This document shows positions 1 through 8,712 of a DNA stretch of 22,441 nucleotides, one piece after another. Position 1 is the stretch's first letter; every line of letters begins with the position of its first letter. Source of the stretch: Dictyocoela muelleri (Eukaryota > Microsporidia). The stretch is taken from positions 1 to 22,441 of the forward strand of contig SDVU01000078.1 in the NCBI GenBank assembly GCA_016256075.1, in the 5' to 3' direction. Both the position numbers and the translations under genes were made by a program. Under the pieces are notes generated by a model, which saw nothing but the letters and a program-made list of their open reading frames with translations, was not told where the DNA came from and searched no databases.

Positions 1-160
1 GTCATTGATAAAACGAAAATCGCATATACAGCTGGGCTTCTGGGTAGCTTAGGAAGTGACGTATTATTGGAACACCAGGAATCAAAGATCATAAGACTAT
101 GGATGGAGACAAATCTTCGGGTAGGCAGCTATAGATGTTGTTAGCATGAAATATATATAT
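1..160 (+). mobile_element. tRNA-derived SINE, 3' part (cut by window edge)
   Basis: This is the 3' part of the repeat family seen complete at 9699-10158 and 12933-13418. It starts at the body segment GTCATTGATAAAACGAAAAT, continues through the shared block TTCTGGGTAGCTTAGGAAGT and ends at the shared GCAGCTAT...GCATG block followed by a short TA run. The head lies outside the window. It is close in sequence to the complete copies, so it is probably fairly young. It has no coding capacity. Confidence 0.85.
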
Positions 161-1925
161 TAAATTTTTATCGGGACCCCTGATTTATAAAAAACTTTAA
201 ATTTTATTAAACAATTCCAATAAACTAATGAAAGATGATAAATCAAATCAAATTATTATAGTTTTTTTCGCTTCTGACCGGTGTTAGTAACTATCTCCTT
301 TTAGGGGAAAATTCATTCGTCAAAATAAATTCATGGCTAATACTTGGAATAAGCGAAAAATCGCGAATTATTTACAGTATAATCATAATAATTTTTTTCT
401 ACTATATATGAAATTTTGAAAAAAAAACTTCCATATATAGTAGAAAAAATATTATAATATTACTGAAGATAAATCGACATTATATGTTTTTTAAAAATAA
501 TAATGAATTTTCTACTTAAAGATTAAGTTTTTTAAAAAAATTGGAGGGTTGATTACTTGAGTGAAACCAAATTTTTAATTTATAGTTTGACACATTTTTT
601 TATAATATTTTTTACAATTTTGTCGATTCGACTTGCTTTACTGTTCTAAAAATATTTTTTAAAACATAGCGAACCAAAAATGAAATGATTGTATTAAATT
701 ATGGAATTACTAAAGCTTAAAAAAATTATATGTTCATTTAGAATAAAAACATGAAAGATTATATCATAGCATTGATGAATGCAAAGAAAAACAATGAAAG
801 GGTAAACTTATAATTTTGATTTAGTATTTTAACGGTAATTTTACTCAAATCTATAAGAGAGACACAATAAAATAACAAAAAAAATGCTAGGATCTTTCAA
901 GAGATGTTTAGTGCCTCAAGTCCTTCAAATTTGTTCTAGAGCCTCGGGTAGATCTTGAAAAGCCAAAGGCGTCGATGTGGATCACTTTACCAAACAATTG
1001 ATTGGTTAAATATAAAACAGTACAAAAATACCTATCATTAATTATCATATTAGACTCCTACGAAATTTTATAAGAATCCCTGAAACGTTTTAATAGACTT
1101 TAGCTAAAAAAATCCCATCGTGGACTTTCCTGAAGCGTTCCACGGACACCTGGGCACACACGGACCACTTTGGAAAACACTAGTATAAAAGTTAAAATTT
1201 TTTTAAAAAAGATATGTTTAAATAAATCATTAATTGATAAGTAAAATTATATTAATATAATTGAAATTATTTTCGCCAAATTAAACAGGATTAGAAGCTA
1301 TTATTCGCGTCAAATATGTTTATCACTATAAATATTTATATTTGTCTGATATAGTAATCAGCATATAATATTATTAAATGATGTTTCTAGCCAAATCTAT
1401 CATATTCAAAACAAAAAAAACTTTGTTTAAACAAATGATGTATATTTCCGACGTGTAGCATCATTTAATTTTTAAAAAAATAGAATACATCTTAACTAAT
1501 ATTGTTTACTTTTAAGCTAATATTAACAAGAATAATTTTACAAAATATTTTACACTTTACAAATATGATATTTTAATATTTTATAAAGAAAACAAGTTAC
1601 TTTTTATAAAATATCTTAAATAGCAAGCATGTAGCTTAAATTAGTATGGTTTTTTATATTTTATAATGGTAAAAAAGTAATCCACGTACACTCAAATTTT
1701 TAAAATCTCTCTATGCAGCTTTTGGAACCCTTAAAGTACGCCAGTGGGTAAATAAGGATCACTTTGTGAAAAACCGGTTTACATGATTTCGAAATAATTG
1801 ATCAGAAGGAGTATTCCAAATTTTTAATGACACATATTATTTATTAAAGGCTAATTATTATATTTATAATAAACTATATTTATGATAATCATTTTATAAA
1901 TCAAAAATATTTAAATCTTTATGGT
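161..1925. other. Gene-free AT-rich stretch
   Basis: I see no gene here on either strand. It holds one short inverted repeat (391-450). It also holds three scattered, slightly more GC-rich patches with a shared motif of the form GGAYCACTTT (about 973, 1164 and 1761), which may be worn transposon ends. The longest ATG-started frames I noticed are about 20 codons, and none has the CCC signal seen before the real genes. Confidence 0.5.
391..450. repeat. Short inverted repeat
   Basis: Arms of about 19 bp, with core TTTTCTACTATATATG and its reverse complement, face each other across about 20 bases of A/T. It would form a simple hairpin. It is too short to assign to an element and could be the centre of an old palindromic MITE. 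Confidence 0.55.
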
Positions 1926-2396
1926 TTTATGTTTTTTTTGACGTTTTATGCTGTTTTTGACGTTTCACGCCGTTTTTGGTTTTCCATGCCATTTTTTTAC
2001 TTTTCATTCCGGCTTTTTTTAAAAAAAATCATAATAAAAAATGTAATTAATGATGGAATAAGCTTGCTAATTTAAATTAAAAAGATTACTTAAATCTAAA
2101 AGGAAGGCAGAAGTATTAAAAAGCGGGATCCTTATGATTAATTGGATTATTATTTTAACATAATTTTCACAAGATAACCACATAGCAGCATTCTATTAGT
2201 TCTATATTGTAAAATATACTCCTCTATAATACCGTTGCATTCATTTCATAAAAATATGACGTTCTAATTTTATTAGCAAATTTGTTCCATCATTAATTAC
2301 ATTTTTTTATTATTTATAATTTTTAAAAAACGACATGAAAGATCAAAAACGGCATGAAAATGCAAAAAAGCATGAAAAGTCAAAAACGCATGAAAC
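1926..2396. repeat. Foldback element with tandem-repeat arms
   Basis: The left arm (1926-2075) and right arm (about 2266-2396) are inverted copies. The inner part of each arm shares TGTAATTAATGATGGAA plus T/A runs. The outer part of each is a run of four to five 18-20 bp units of the form GTTTTTGACGTTTCATGC. About 190 bp of unrelated A/T sequence lies between the arms. Arms built of short tandem repeats resemble foldback transposons such as Drosophila FB. No transposase frame and no target duplication were found. Confidence 0.7.
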
Positions 2397-2543
2397 AATA
2401 TGGAGCACAAAATTTTTTGGCTACATTATAAATCAAATATAATAGTACATAATAAAAAAATAAAGGCAAATTCAGAAATTATGATTTTCTAAAATAAATT
2501 TCTGAAATAATGAATTTACTAGATGACTCGTAACCCTTTTCAT

Positions 2544-2970
2544 ACCTATAAAACCTTTTTTGCAAACTTATAAAACCATTTTTTGCAAACTTAGAAAACT
2601 CATTTTGCAAACTTAGAAAACCCATTTTTCAAACTTAGAAAACCCATTTTCAAAATTAGAAAACCAATTTTGTAAACTTATAAAACCATTTTGAAAACAT
2701 AAAAAAGTTTCGGAAACTTATAAAACCAATTTTTAAAACTTAAAACCACATTCTTTGACTTATAAACGATTTCAAAGTTATAGACTCATTTCTTTTAAAG
2801 TTACAGGACCGTTTATTTCAAAGTTATAGACCTATTTGTTTAAAACTTTTGACACATTTCTATAAATGTAAGACCCAATCCTTTTAAAGTTACGACACAT
2901 TTGTTTCAAACTTATACACATATTGTTATAGAGTTATAGACACATTTTGCCAGAGTTATAGAGGTACTAT
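2544..2970. repeat. Minisatellite, about 20 units of 19-23 bp
   Basis: About twenty degenerate units run in tandem. The first half has the form AAACTTATAAAACCATTTTGC and the second half drifts to the form AAAGTTATAGACNCATTTC. The second form is the reverse complement of the array at 7133-7405. Short inverted copies of the first form are at 3659-3741. Units vary by 1-3 bases in length, so slippage is old. Confidence 0.8.
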
Positions 2971-2979
2971 GCCGAAATT

Positions 2980-3425
2980 CTCAACCCCCAAAATACCCAA
3001 TCTTAAGAATGCCAACTCCTAAAAATGACATCTCTTATAATTAAAATCCTCAAAACATAATCAAGAAATTTTTAATATTTAAAATTATAATACTCTAAAT
3101 GTTCTTTCAATTTTTTAAAAACATTATAATTTGCATATTTTAATAGTTATATCTACAAACCGTGGATAAATTCTTAAATATTTTTGATTTAGATAATTTT
3201 TTTAAAAAAAATCTTGCTTGTTAAATATAAATTTTTATTTTACAATTTACTTTTTAAAACAACAAATATTTATAAAAAATAATAAATATAGCAATTTTAG
3301 TTTGGCATTTTAAAGATACGGTATTTTAAGTATTGCATTTTGAATATTGGGTATTTTGAGGACTGGGCATTTTTGCGACGTGGCATTTTTGAGACAGGGC
3401 ATTTGGGGGATATGGCACTTTTTTT
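2980..3425. repeat. Inverted 16-bp arrays (inner foldback)
   Basis: The left array (about 2980-3055) has five units with cores such as CCCCCAAAATACCCAAT. The right array (3302-3425) has about eight units of exactly 16 bp with cores such as ATTGGGTATTTTGAGG. The two are reverse complements across about 240 bp of A/T sequence. The whole structure is itself flanked by the inverted 21-bp arrays at 2544-2970 and 3659-3741, so the repeats are nested. Confidence 0.7.
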
Positions 3426-3446
3426 TGGGGGGCGAACAGGATAATT

Positions 3447-3530
3447 AATAATTAAAATCGCGAGATAAATATATATCTATATTTTAATTATTAATTTATA
3501 TATAGATTTATCATGCGATTTTAAGCTTAT
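3447..3530. repeat. Imperfect palindrome
   Basis: The arms AAAATCGCGAGATAAATAT and its near reverse complement, ending ATCATGCGATTTT, close on an AT-only centre. It makes a hairpin of about 30 bp per arm. It lies between the inner and outer right arms of the nested foldback region. Confidence 0.55.
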
Positions 3531-3658
3531 TTAAAATAAGAAAAATACCCTATGTTTTTACTAATTAAGACTTGCAAATATGAAGGATGCTCTAACTCGT
3601 TTGATTCGCATATTATAAGGGTCAAATTTTTTTGAAATGAGCAGTGATTAAAATAAGA

Positions 3659-3741
3659 TTATAAATTTGCAAAATGGGGTTATAAGTTTACGAAAATAAG
3701 CTTTTAAGTTTGAAAAATGAGTTTATAATTCTGAAAAGGCT
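3659..3741. repeat. Short 20-22 bp array, inverted to 2544-2760
   Basis: Four units of the form TTATAAGTTTGAAAAATGAG are the reverse complement of the first-half units of the 2544-2970 array. Together they make an outer pair of inverted repeats around the inner 16-bp foldback. Confidence 0.6.
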
Positions 3742-3842
3742 CTGTAATTATATATTATCATGGTTTCTTATAATTTTCATAATATAAACATAATTAAAAA
3801 TACTTTAGAAATATTTTATTGAATTGCACGCACGAAAAATCC

Positions 3843-3987
3843 ACGAATCAGTACAATAGTGCTGATTAGAACTTGTTATAATATGACAATTAAGCAGGAG
3901 GCGTACTCCTAGGTGTGGTTATAAGTGCGGTGACTCATCAAGGTAAAAAGTTGTGAAAAAAAAATTACAGGGAAAGCTACTAATTAC
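3843..3987 (+). mobile_element. SINE fragment, middle part
   Basis: This matches the middle of the SINE body: GCTGATTAGAACTTG, AATATGACAATTAAGCAG, CCTAGGTGTGG and GCTACTAATTAC occur in family order. It stops exactly where the integrase-type transposon begins at 3988, and its own 5' head is missing. The SINE piece on the other side of that transposon (6067 onward) is in the opposite orientation and covers a different break point. Confidence 0.75.
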
Positions 3988-6066
3988 TGTTGCAACAAAT
4001 TATGCCCACCTGCAAATTATCCCCCTAATAAATTAAATTTAAAATTAAAAAAAAACAATTTTTTGATAATAAAATTTTATTTCTAGTGTCGTGTCAAATT
4101 ATGTCCCCTTTTATTTGATATTTCAAAAATCTTTTTTTATAACAAATTTTATTAATAAAAATGACAGAAAAAAATCAGCAAATTATGACCCCCTTTATAT
4201 TTTTAAATAAAATAATTTATTTAAATTAATGAAATATAAAAATATGTGCACATTTCTAAACAAATACGTGACAATCGTTTTGCGGATTTATTTTAATAAT
4301 ATAAGTTGACAAGAATGAATTATTCGATTAAATAAATTATTGCTTAAGTTATTAATTTTTTATTCTTCTTATTGGATTATGGAAATACAAAAAAATCGAT
4401 AAATAAATTTTTGTGTATTAATTTAAGATTTCTTTATTTGTTTCTAAATTTAAAATTTTTTTTTGGGTTTAATTTAATTTTTTGTTTCAAAAGTTTAATA
4501 AAACACAGAAAATGACAAAAAAAATCTAAGTTTATAAAAAAAATTATTATTTAAAAAAATATAATTTGCATGATAGAAAATTTTAATTTAATTCGGAATA
4601 AGCTTTAAGAATCGACGATTTATAAATTTAATCACACCTGTGGATATATCTTGAATTTTAATATTATTTTCTTCAACATAAATAAATAAAAAATTATTTG
4701 GATAGTATAGTGATTCTAATACATGCCTTCTTCTGACATTATGTAGTGTATAAAGTCTAGCAACTAAAACATTCGAACATATAACTATATAATAAAATTG
4801 TCGAACATTATATTCACGCCTATAACATTCAACATATTTGATCAATCCTAACCTCGCAGATTCTATATCATTTTCTTGGTTATATAATATGCCCGATAAA
4901 ATATTAATGTCAAAACCTTTGAATAAAACGAATGGTTTACAACGCGTGGCCCTATGATTTGTATTATTATAGTGAAAAATCACATTATCAAGCTTTTTTC
5001 CCAGTTGAATTGACCCATATGCATAATTTTTCTTAGCCGTTCTTTTATAGTTCGGTTAAATCGTTCTACTTGGCCTTGGGTTTGAGGATGATAATGTAGT
5101 CCATGAACAGTTTTTGCATTTAAATTTTCTCAATACATCACTAACTTTTGAATTTATAAATTCATAGCCATTATCACTATGAAATTTGATCCACAAACCT
5201 TCTGAATAAAATGTTTTAACAATATTTTTGAAAATGAGTCTCCATCCTTTTTCTTTGATTTATAAGCCCATCCAAACTTTGTAAAAGAATCAATGAATGT
5301 AAATATATACTTATAATTATTATTATGTTCACTGTATACTCTCATATCGATAGTGTCGACAATTAATCTTTCTCTTGGTTACGAGAAACTATTGGGGTTA
5401 TAGTAGTGTTATTTATAGGTGGTCTTTCTTTGATACAATTTTAGCAACTATTTAGAATTGATGATACATCTTCCATTGTTATACCATAAAAAGAGCGCCT
5501 TATTCTTTTATATGTTGCTCTTATTCTAACATGATCTTGATTATGAGTTGATAATATTATGTTTTTTTTATCTAATTCATAATCACAAACATAGTCTTTT
5601 TCTACTTCATTTTCACATAAATATAGAATGTTATTTTTTAATTTGAAAGTTTTTTCTTTTCTATTTAATGACATTCTTTCTTCTTGTTAAAATTTGAAGG
5701 ATATTGATTTGTTGATAAATAAATAATAATATTTTTTTTCTGTTTCGTCAAGTATTTTAAAAGTGTTTACCATGGTAGATGATAAAAATTTTAAAATATA
5801 AAAATTTGATTTTTAATAATGATAAAATTTTGAAATATGATTAAATAATAAAAATATAAAGGGGGCATAATTTGCTGATTTTTTTCTGGCATTTTCATTA
5901 AAAAAATTTGTTATCAAAAAATGATTTTTGACATATCAAATAAAAGGGGGCATCCTTTGACACGACACTAGTAATAAAATTTTATTATCAAAAAATGATT
6001 TTTTTTAAATTTTAAATTTAATTTATTAGGGGGATAATTTGCAGGGGTGCATAATTTGTTGCAACA
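3988..6066 (-). mobile_element. Integrase-type DNA transposon, Ginger-like, broken
   Basis: This is a 2079-bp element with terminal inverted repeats of about 213 bp (3988-4200 and 5854-6066) that look about 90% alike by eye. Both tips begin TGTTGCAACA, fitting the TGTNR tip that I recall for Ginger transposons. Each inverted repeat holds four direct copies of a CAAATTATG(N)CCCC motif, plausible transposase-binding sites. Between them lies one broken minus-strand gene for a retroviral-type integrase. No target duplication is seen: the 4 bases outside are TTAC and CCCC. The KRBA2/SCAND3-like integrases common in microsporidia are the closest kin I can name. It looks dead. Confidence 0.7.
4588..5773 (-). 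pseudogene. Broken integrase (DDE, rve type) of the Ginger-like element
   Basis: Read on the minus strand, domains appear in the usual order. An N-terminal part with a zinc-binding H-H-C-C module lies in the 5441-5674 region (His pair in THNQDH, first Cys of the pair in ILNSC). The start of the DDE catalytic core follows in the 5154-5370 region, with YKYIFTFIDSFTKFGW, typical of rve integrases. The C-terminal part is in the 4588-4983 region, with YNNTNHRATRCKPF, typical of the end of such cores. The family role is cutting and joining element ends. The gene is broken in several places, at least three, so no working enzyme is expected. The broken state with still-similar ends suggests moderate age. 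Confidence 0.75.
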
Positions 6067-6972
6067 CCCCACACCTAAGAGAGTCTCTCCTCCTTTATTG
6101 TCATATTAGATCGGCTGCCCGGCAACTCGCCCTAACTGGGCGAGTTGCCGTTTTTTCGTCTAGAAATTTCATACCCTTATGGTTTTAAAAATCTATGAGA
6201 AAAATGAAAAACATTATTCAGTATAGCAAAAATTAAAACCATAATAATAACAAACATTTATAGATGTTTTTATTTAATAACATAATTCTGTGAGAACGTT
6301 ATTTTAATAAACATTTTGTGAAATTATTAATAAAATTCAATTATAAAAATTATAAAAAATCAAAATTAAAAAAAAATCAAAATTACAACTAAAAAGTAAA
6401 AGACATATAATTTTTCTTTAAATTCAAACTTTTCTATTAAGTAAAGAAACTATTATCATCAAGTAGTGTATCCCTGTAAATTTTCGTAATTGTTAATTTT
6501 TCCCACCAACTCATCATATTCAGTAAAATGAACGCCCCATGATTTATAAATAGCTTATTAATTTTATTTTTGACAATCGCATGATGATTTTTTTTAACTC
6601 AACACCAAATTAATATATATATATATGAAAATTCACACTGTAAACATTGTGATAAGCATTTCCACAGTATAATAATATTTTATATTCCTCTGAGTTTTAA
6701 ATTTAATTTCATTGTGGTTCATAGGGGTCGTGAAAATTACTGGGCGAAAAAAACCGGCAACTCGCCCAGGTATGGCGAGTTGCCGGTTAACGATTAGATC
6801 AATTCTTAATCAGCTATATTACACTGGAACAACTGTATATTATACTATAATTATATATTTATGACCGCTTAATGTCATTCCCTCATTATTTATTAAAGAG
6901 TGACGTCAGCTGGATTCGAACCACAATACTCAAATTTACATTCAAGAGCGTTAACCACTGAGCTATTTGGCT
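6067..6972 (-). mobile_element. SINE, 5' part, split by a 680-bp insertion
   Basis: The tRNA-like head lies at about 6900-6972 on the minus strand. The B box reads GGATTCGAACC on the plus strand inside CAGCTGGATTCGAACCACAA, and the A box is in CCACTGAGCTATTTGG. The body continues down to 6801, is split by the element at 6113-6792, resumes at 6112 and stops at 6067 against the integrase-type transposon. Without the insertion and duplication about 220 bp of SINE remain. The 3' half is missing. Confidence 0.85.
6113..6792. mobile_element. 680-bp non-autonomous element with hairpin ends
   Basis: It is inserted in a SINE with an exact 8-bp target duplication, ATTAGATC (6105-6112 and 6793-6800). 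Each end is an inverted copy of the other over about 45 bp and is itself a hairpin: CGGCAACTCGCC faces GGCGAGTTGCCG across a 6-7 base loop. An 8-bp duplication fits hAT or Merlin. On the minus strand about 6440-6600 there is an open stretch of about 54 codons with SWWEKLTITKIYRDTLLDDN, which may be a remnant of an ISXO2/Merlin N-terminus. That last point is weak. Confidence 0.8.
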
Positions 6973-7132
6973 CAAAGCAATTAGTTTATCTTTAAATTTA
7001 TCTTACGTATATTTTAAATAATTTTCACTTCAAAAAATATATATGCTGAGCGGGGTAGTACCTACAATTTTTGAGATTTAAGTTTTAAGGTATTATTATA
7101 GAAGCTTAATTTTGTATAAGTATTTAAAATAT

Positions 7133-7405
7133 GTCTATAACTCAAAGAAAATACGTCTATAACTATATAAAATGTGCCTATTGCTCGGGCAAAATTGGTC
7201 TATAATTGAAAAAAATCGGTCTATACTTCAGTATAAATCGGTATATAACTAAAAAACGGGTCTATAACTCCGAAATAATGTGTCTATAACTCTAGGAAAA
7301 TGCGTCTATAACACTGGGAAAATGTTTCTATAACTTTTGAAAATATGTCTATAACTTTAAGAAAAGTGTCCATAACTCTATAAAAAATGTCTATAACTTT
7401 GGGAA
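7133..7405. repeat. Minisatellite, 13 units of 19-22 bp
   Basis: Thirteen units of the form GTCTATAACTCTARGAAAAT run in tandem. It is the reverse-complement partner of the second half of the 2544-2970 array (unit AAAGTTATAGAC...). No frame or promoter is associated with it. Confidence 0.8.
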
Positions 7406-7424
7406 ACCCTATAATAATTAAAAA

Positions 7425-7545
7425 AGGAGATATAATAATAAAAAAGTAAGTTATAATAACAAAAAAAAGTAATATATAATAATGAAAAAAGTGAGTTATA
7501 AAAATGAAAAAGTCGAGTTATAATAATGAAAAGGACTGTATTATT
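7425..7545. repeat. Degenerate GAGTTATAATAATGAAAAA array
   Basis: Six or so units of about 20-22 bp, best seen as GAGTTATAATAATGAAAAA, follow directly after the 7133 array. They may be a diverged continuation of it. The stretch 7546-7740 after it is plain A/T sequence up to the end of the Tfb5 gene. Confidence 0.5.
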
Positions 7546-7740
7546 AGTTACGATACAAAATTTTTGATGATGAATAATTGTAATTTTTTTTAAAAAAAAA
7601 CAAACAAAAAAAAATAAAGAATCGGGAATTTAAATTAATCTCATTAGAATTTTAAAGAAAAGGGTAAAATTTTATGATAAATATATCAAATTTGTGTCTA
7701 AATTGCAACTTTCTATAAAAATTTATAGCCTTCTAAAAAA

Positions 7741-7941
7741 TTAATTTTGTTCGTTTGCACGCTTTGCTGATGACAAGATCTGATCTACCTTATTAAGAAT
7801 TTCATCTAATGAATCGGGGTTCATGAAAATTGATGTATCATTTATATCTTCTATTACATCACTATCGTTTGCAACTTTTATTATTACTTCTTTTATGCTT
7901 GGTTCTGTTTTAATAAATAATCCTTTTATAGCCTTAACCAT
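7741..7941 (-). CDS. TFB5: TFIIH subunit Tfb5 (TTDA / GTF2H5 homologue)
   Basis: This is a 66-residue protein close to the 71-72 residue length of human GTF2H5 and yeast Tfb5. The family pattern is visible along its whole length: an N-terminal basic Met then KGLFIKTEPSIKEVII (yeast has KGALVQCDPSIKALIL), a central DVIEDINDTSIFMNP (yeast VLEELDDTHLLVNP, human IIQDIDDTHVFV), then a helical tail with DEILNKVDQILSS. In the family, Tfb5 is the smallest TFIIH core subunit; it binds and stabilises Tfb2/p52, stimulates the XPB ATPase in nucleotide excision repair, and acts in the nucleus. The start is supported by CCC one base upstream (ATATCCCA then ATG), the microsporidian promoter signal. There is no intron. 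It stands alone among repeats, with nothing operon-like nearby. Confidence 0.87.
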   Translation of the reverse strand: MVKAIKGLFIKTEPSIKEVIIKVANDSDVIEDINDTSIFMNPDSLDEILNKVDQILSSAKRANEQN

Positions 7942-7950
7942 TGGGATATT
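7942..7950 (-). promoter_or_regulatory. CCC start signal of TFB5
   Basis: On the minus strand the start codon is preceded by ATATCCCA, with the three C's at 7943-7945. In microsporidia a CCC or GGG motif next to the start codon marks expressed genes with very short leaders. Confidence 0.6.
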
Positions 7951-8441
7951 ATTATTTTTTTTTTAAATTTTAAAAAAATATTAAAAGAATATTATTTGTA
8001 GAATTGATTAAAATTGCAATATGGATTGTTAATTATTATTTATTCTTATAATGAAATCAAAGTATGTTGGCACAATGCGAGGGGGCAATGCAATTTTTCA
8101 AAAAAATAATATTTATTATTTAAAATTACAATTAATGAAACATAAAAATTTCCAGAATTATAATTTTACTAATTAATAAATTGGTAATCTATAAGTTAAA
8201 AAATTATCTTTAATCAAAGATTTTAATAGATAAAAAATTTTGAAGATTTTTCCAATTATTCATAAAATACAAATCATTACAATTTTCCAAATTTATAATC
8301 TCTATAATTAATTCTTCATTATTATTTTTGGGTATTGATTTTTCATTTAAAAATCTTTTATTTTTATTTTTTTCAATCTATTTTGTCTTTGCAATACCAA
8401 TTATCTCCCTAAACATTATTTTTTAACCACCTAAAATTAAA
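7951..8441. other. AT-rich spacer with two weak open frames
   Basis: It holds a plus-strand 41-codon frame at 8051-8176 (MKSKYVGTMRGGNAIFQKNN...). It faintly recalls the start of a FLYWCH finger, but the Trp/Cys part is missing. It also holds a minus-strand open stretch at about 8205-8414, described as its own entry. No CCC start signal was found for either. They may be decayed transposon or host coding sequence, or chance. Confidence 0.3.
8205..8414 (-). pseudogene. Possible decayed small gene
   Basis: On the minus strand a frame begins MFREIIGIAKTK, meets one in-frame stop, then stays open for about 54 codons to a TAA, including IIEIINLENCNDLYFMNNWKNL broken here only by its own composition. 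A run this long without stops is unusual in DNA of this AT content, and the piece contains Trp, Cys and Met codons that are rare in random A/T sequence. I do not recognise the family. No CCC signal precedes it. It may be the remnant of a small host or transposon gene, or chance. Confidence 0.2.
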
Positions 8442-8504
8442 TTACATGTTAATAACATCTATAGTTGATAACACCCGGAGTTGTCTCTAACTTTGGTCTT
8501 TGCC
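8442..8504 (-). mobile_element. SINE fragment, 3' end only
   Basis: This short piece matches the reversed 3' end of the SINE family: ACATGTTAATAACATCTATAG, then CACCCGGAGTTGTCTC and TTTGGTCTTTGCC, in family order. It is about 20-25% diverged by eye from the complete copies. The rest of the element is gone or too worn to see. Confidence 0.6.
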
Positions 8505-8627
8505 ATTTTTTTATTGATGTTTAGGTTCTCGCTCGGGTTTTTGGTCCTAAAAAATAAGAAATCGGCAATTTACAACAGAATAGTTAATGATTCTTATTTT
8601 AAATAAAATATATTTCCCGTAAGAATA

Positions 8628-8712
8628 CCGGATATCGGATCTAACCGGATATCGGATCTCACCGGATATCGGATCTCACCGGATATCGGATCTCACCGGA
8701 TATCGGATCTCA
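8628..8712. repeat. 17-bp tandem repeat, five units
   Basis: There are five nearly identical copies of CCGGATATCGGATCTCA with a period of exactly 17 bp. The unit holds the near-palindrome CCGGATATCGG. The sixth CCGG falls in the same phase at 8713 and is the tip of the following foldback MITE, so the array ends exactly where that element starts. The near identity of the units suggests a recent expansion. Confidence 0.9.

Noticed and set aside
3988-6066. An LTR retrotransposon
   Set aside because: The ends are inverted, not direct, and there is no reverse transcriptase, protease or capsid gene; only an integrase-type gene is seen, as in Ginger-like DNA transposons.
2544-7405. A CRISPR-like array
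   Set aside because: The repeats are contiguous, degenerate units of 16-22 bp without unique spacers, in a eukaryotic context.
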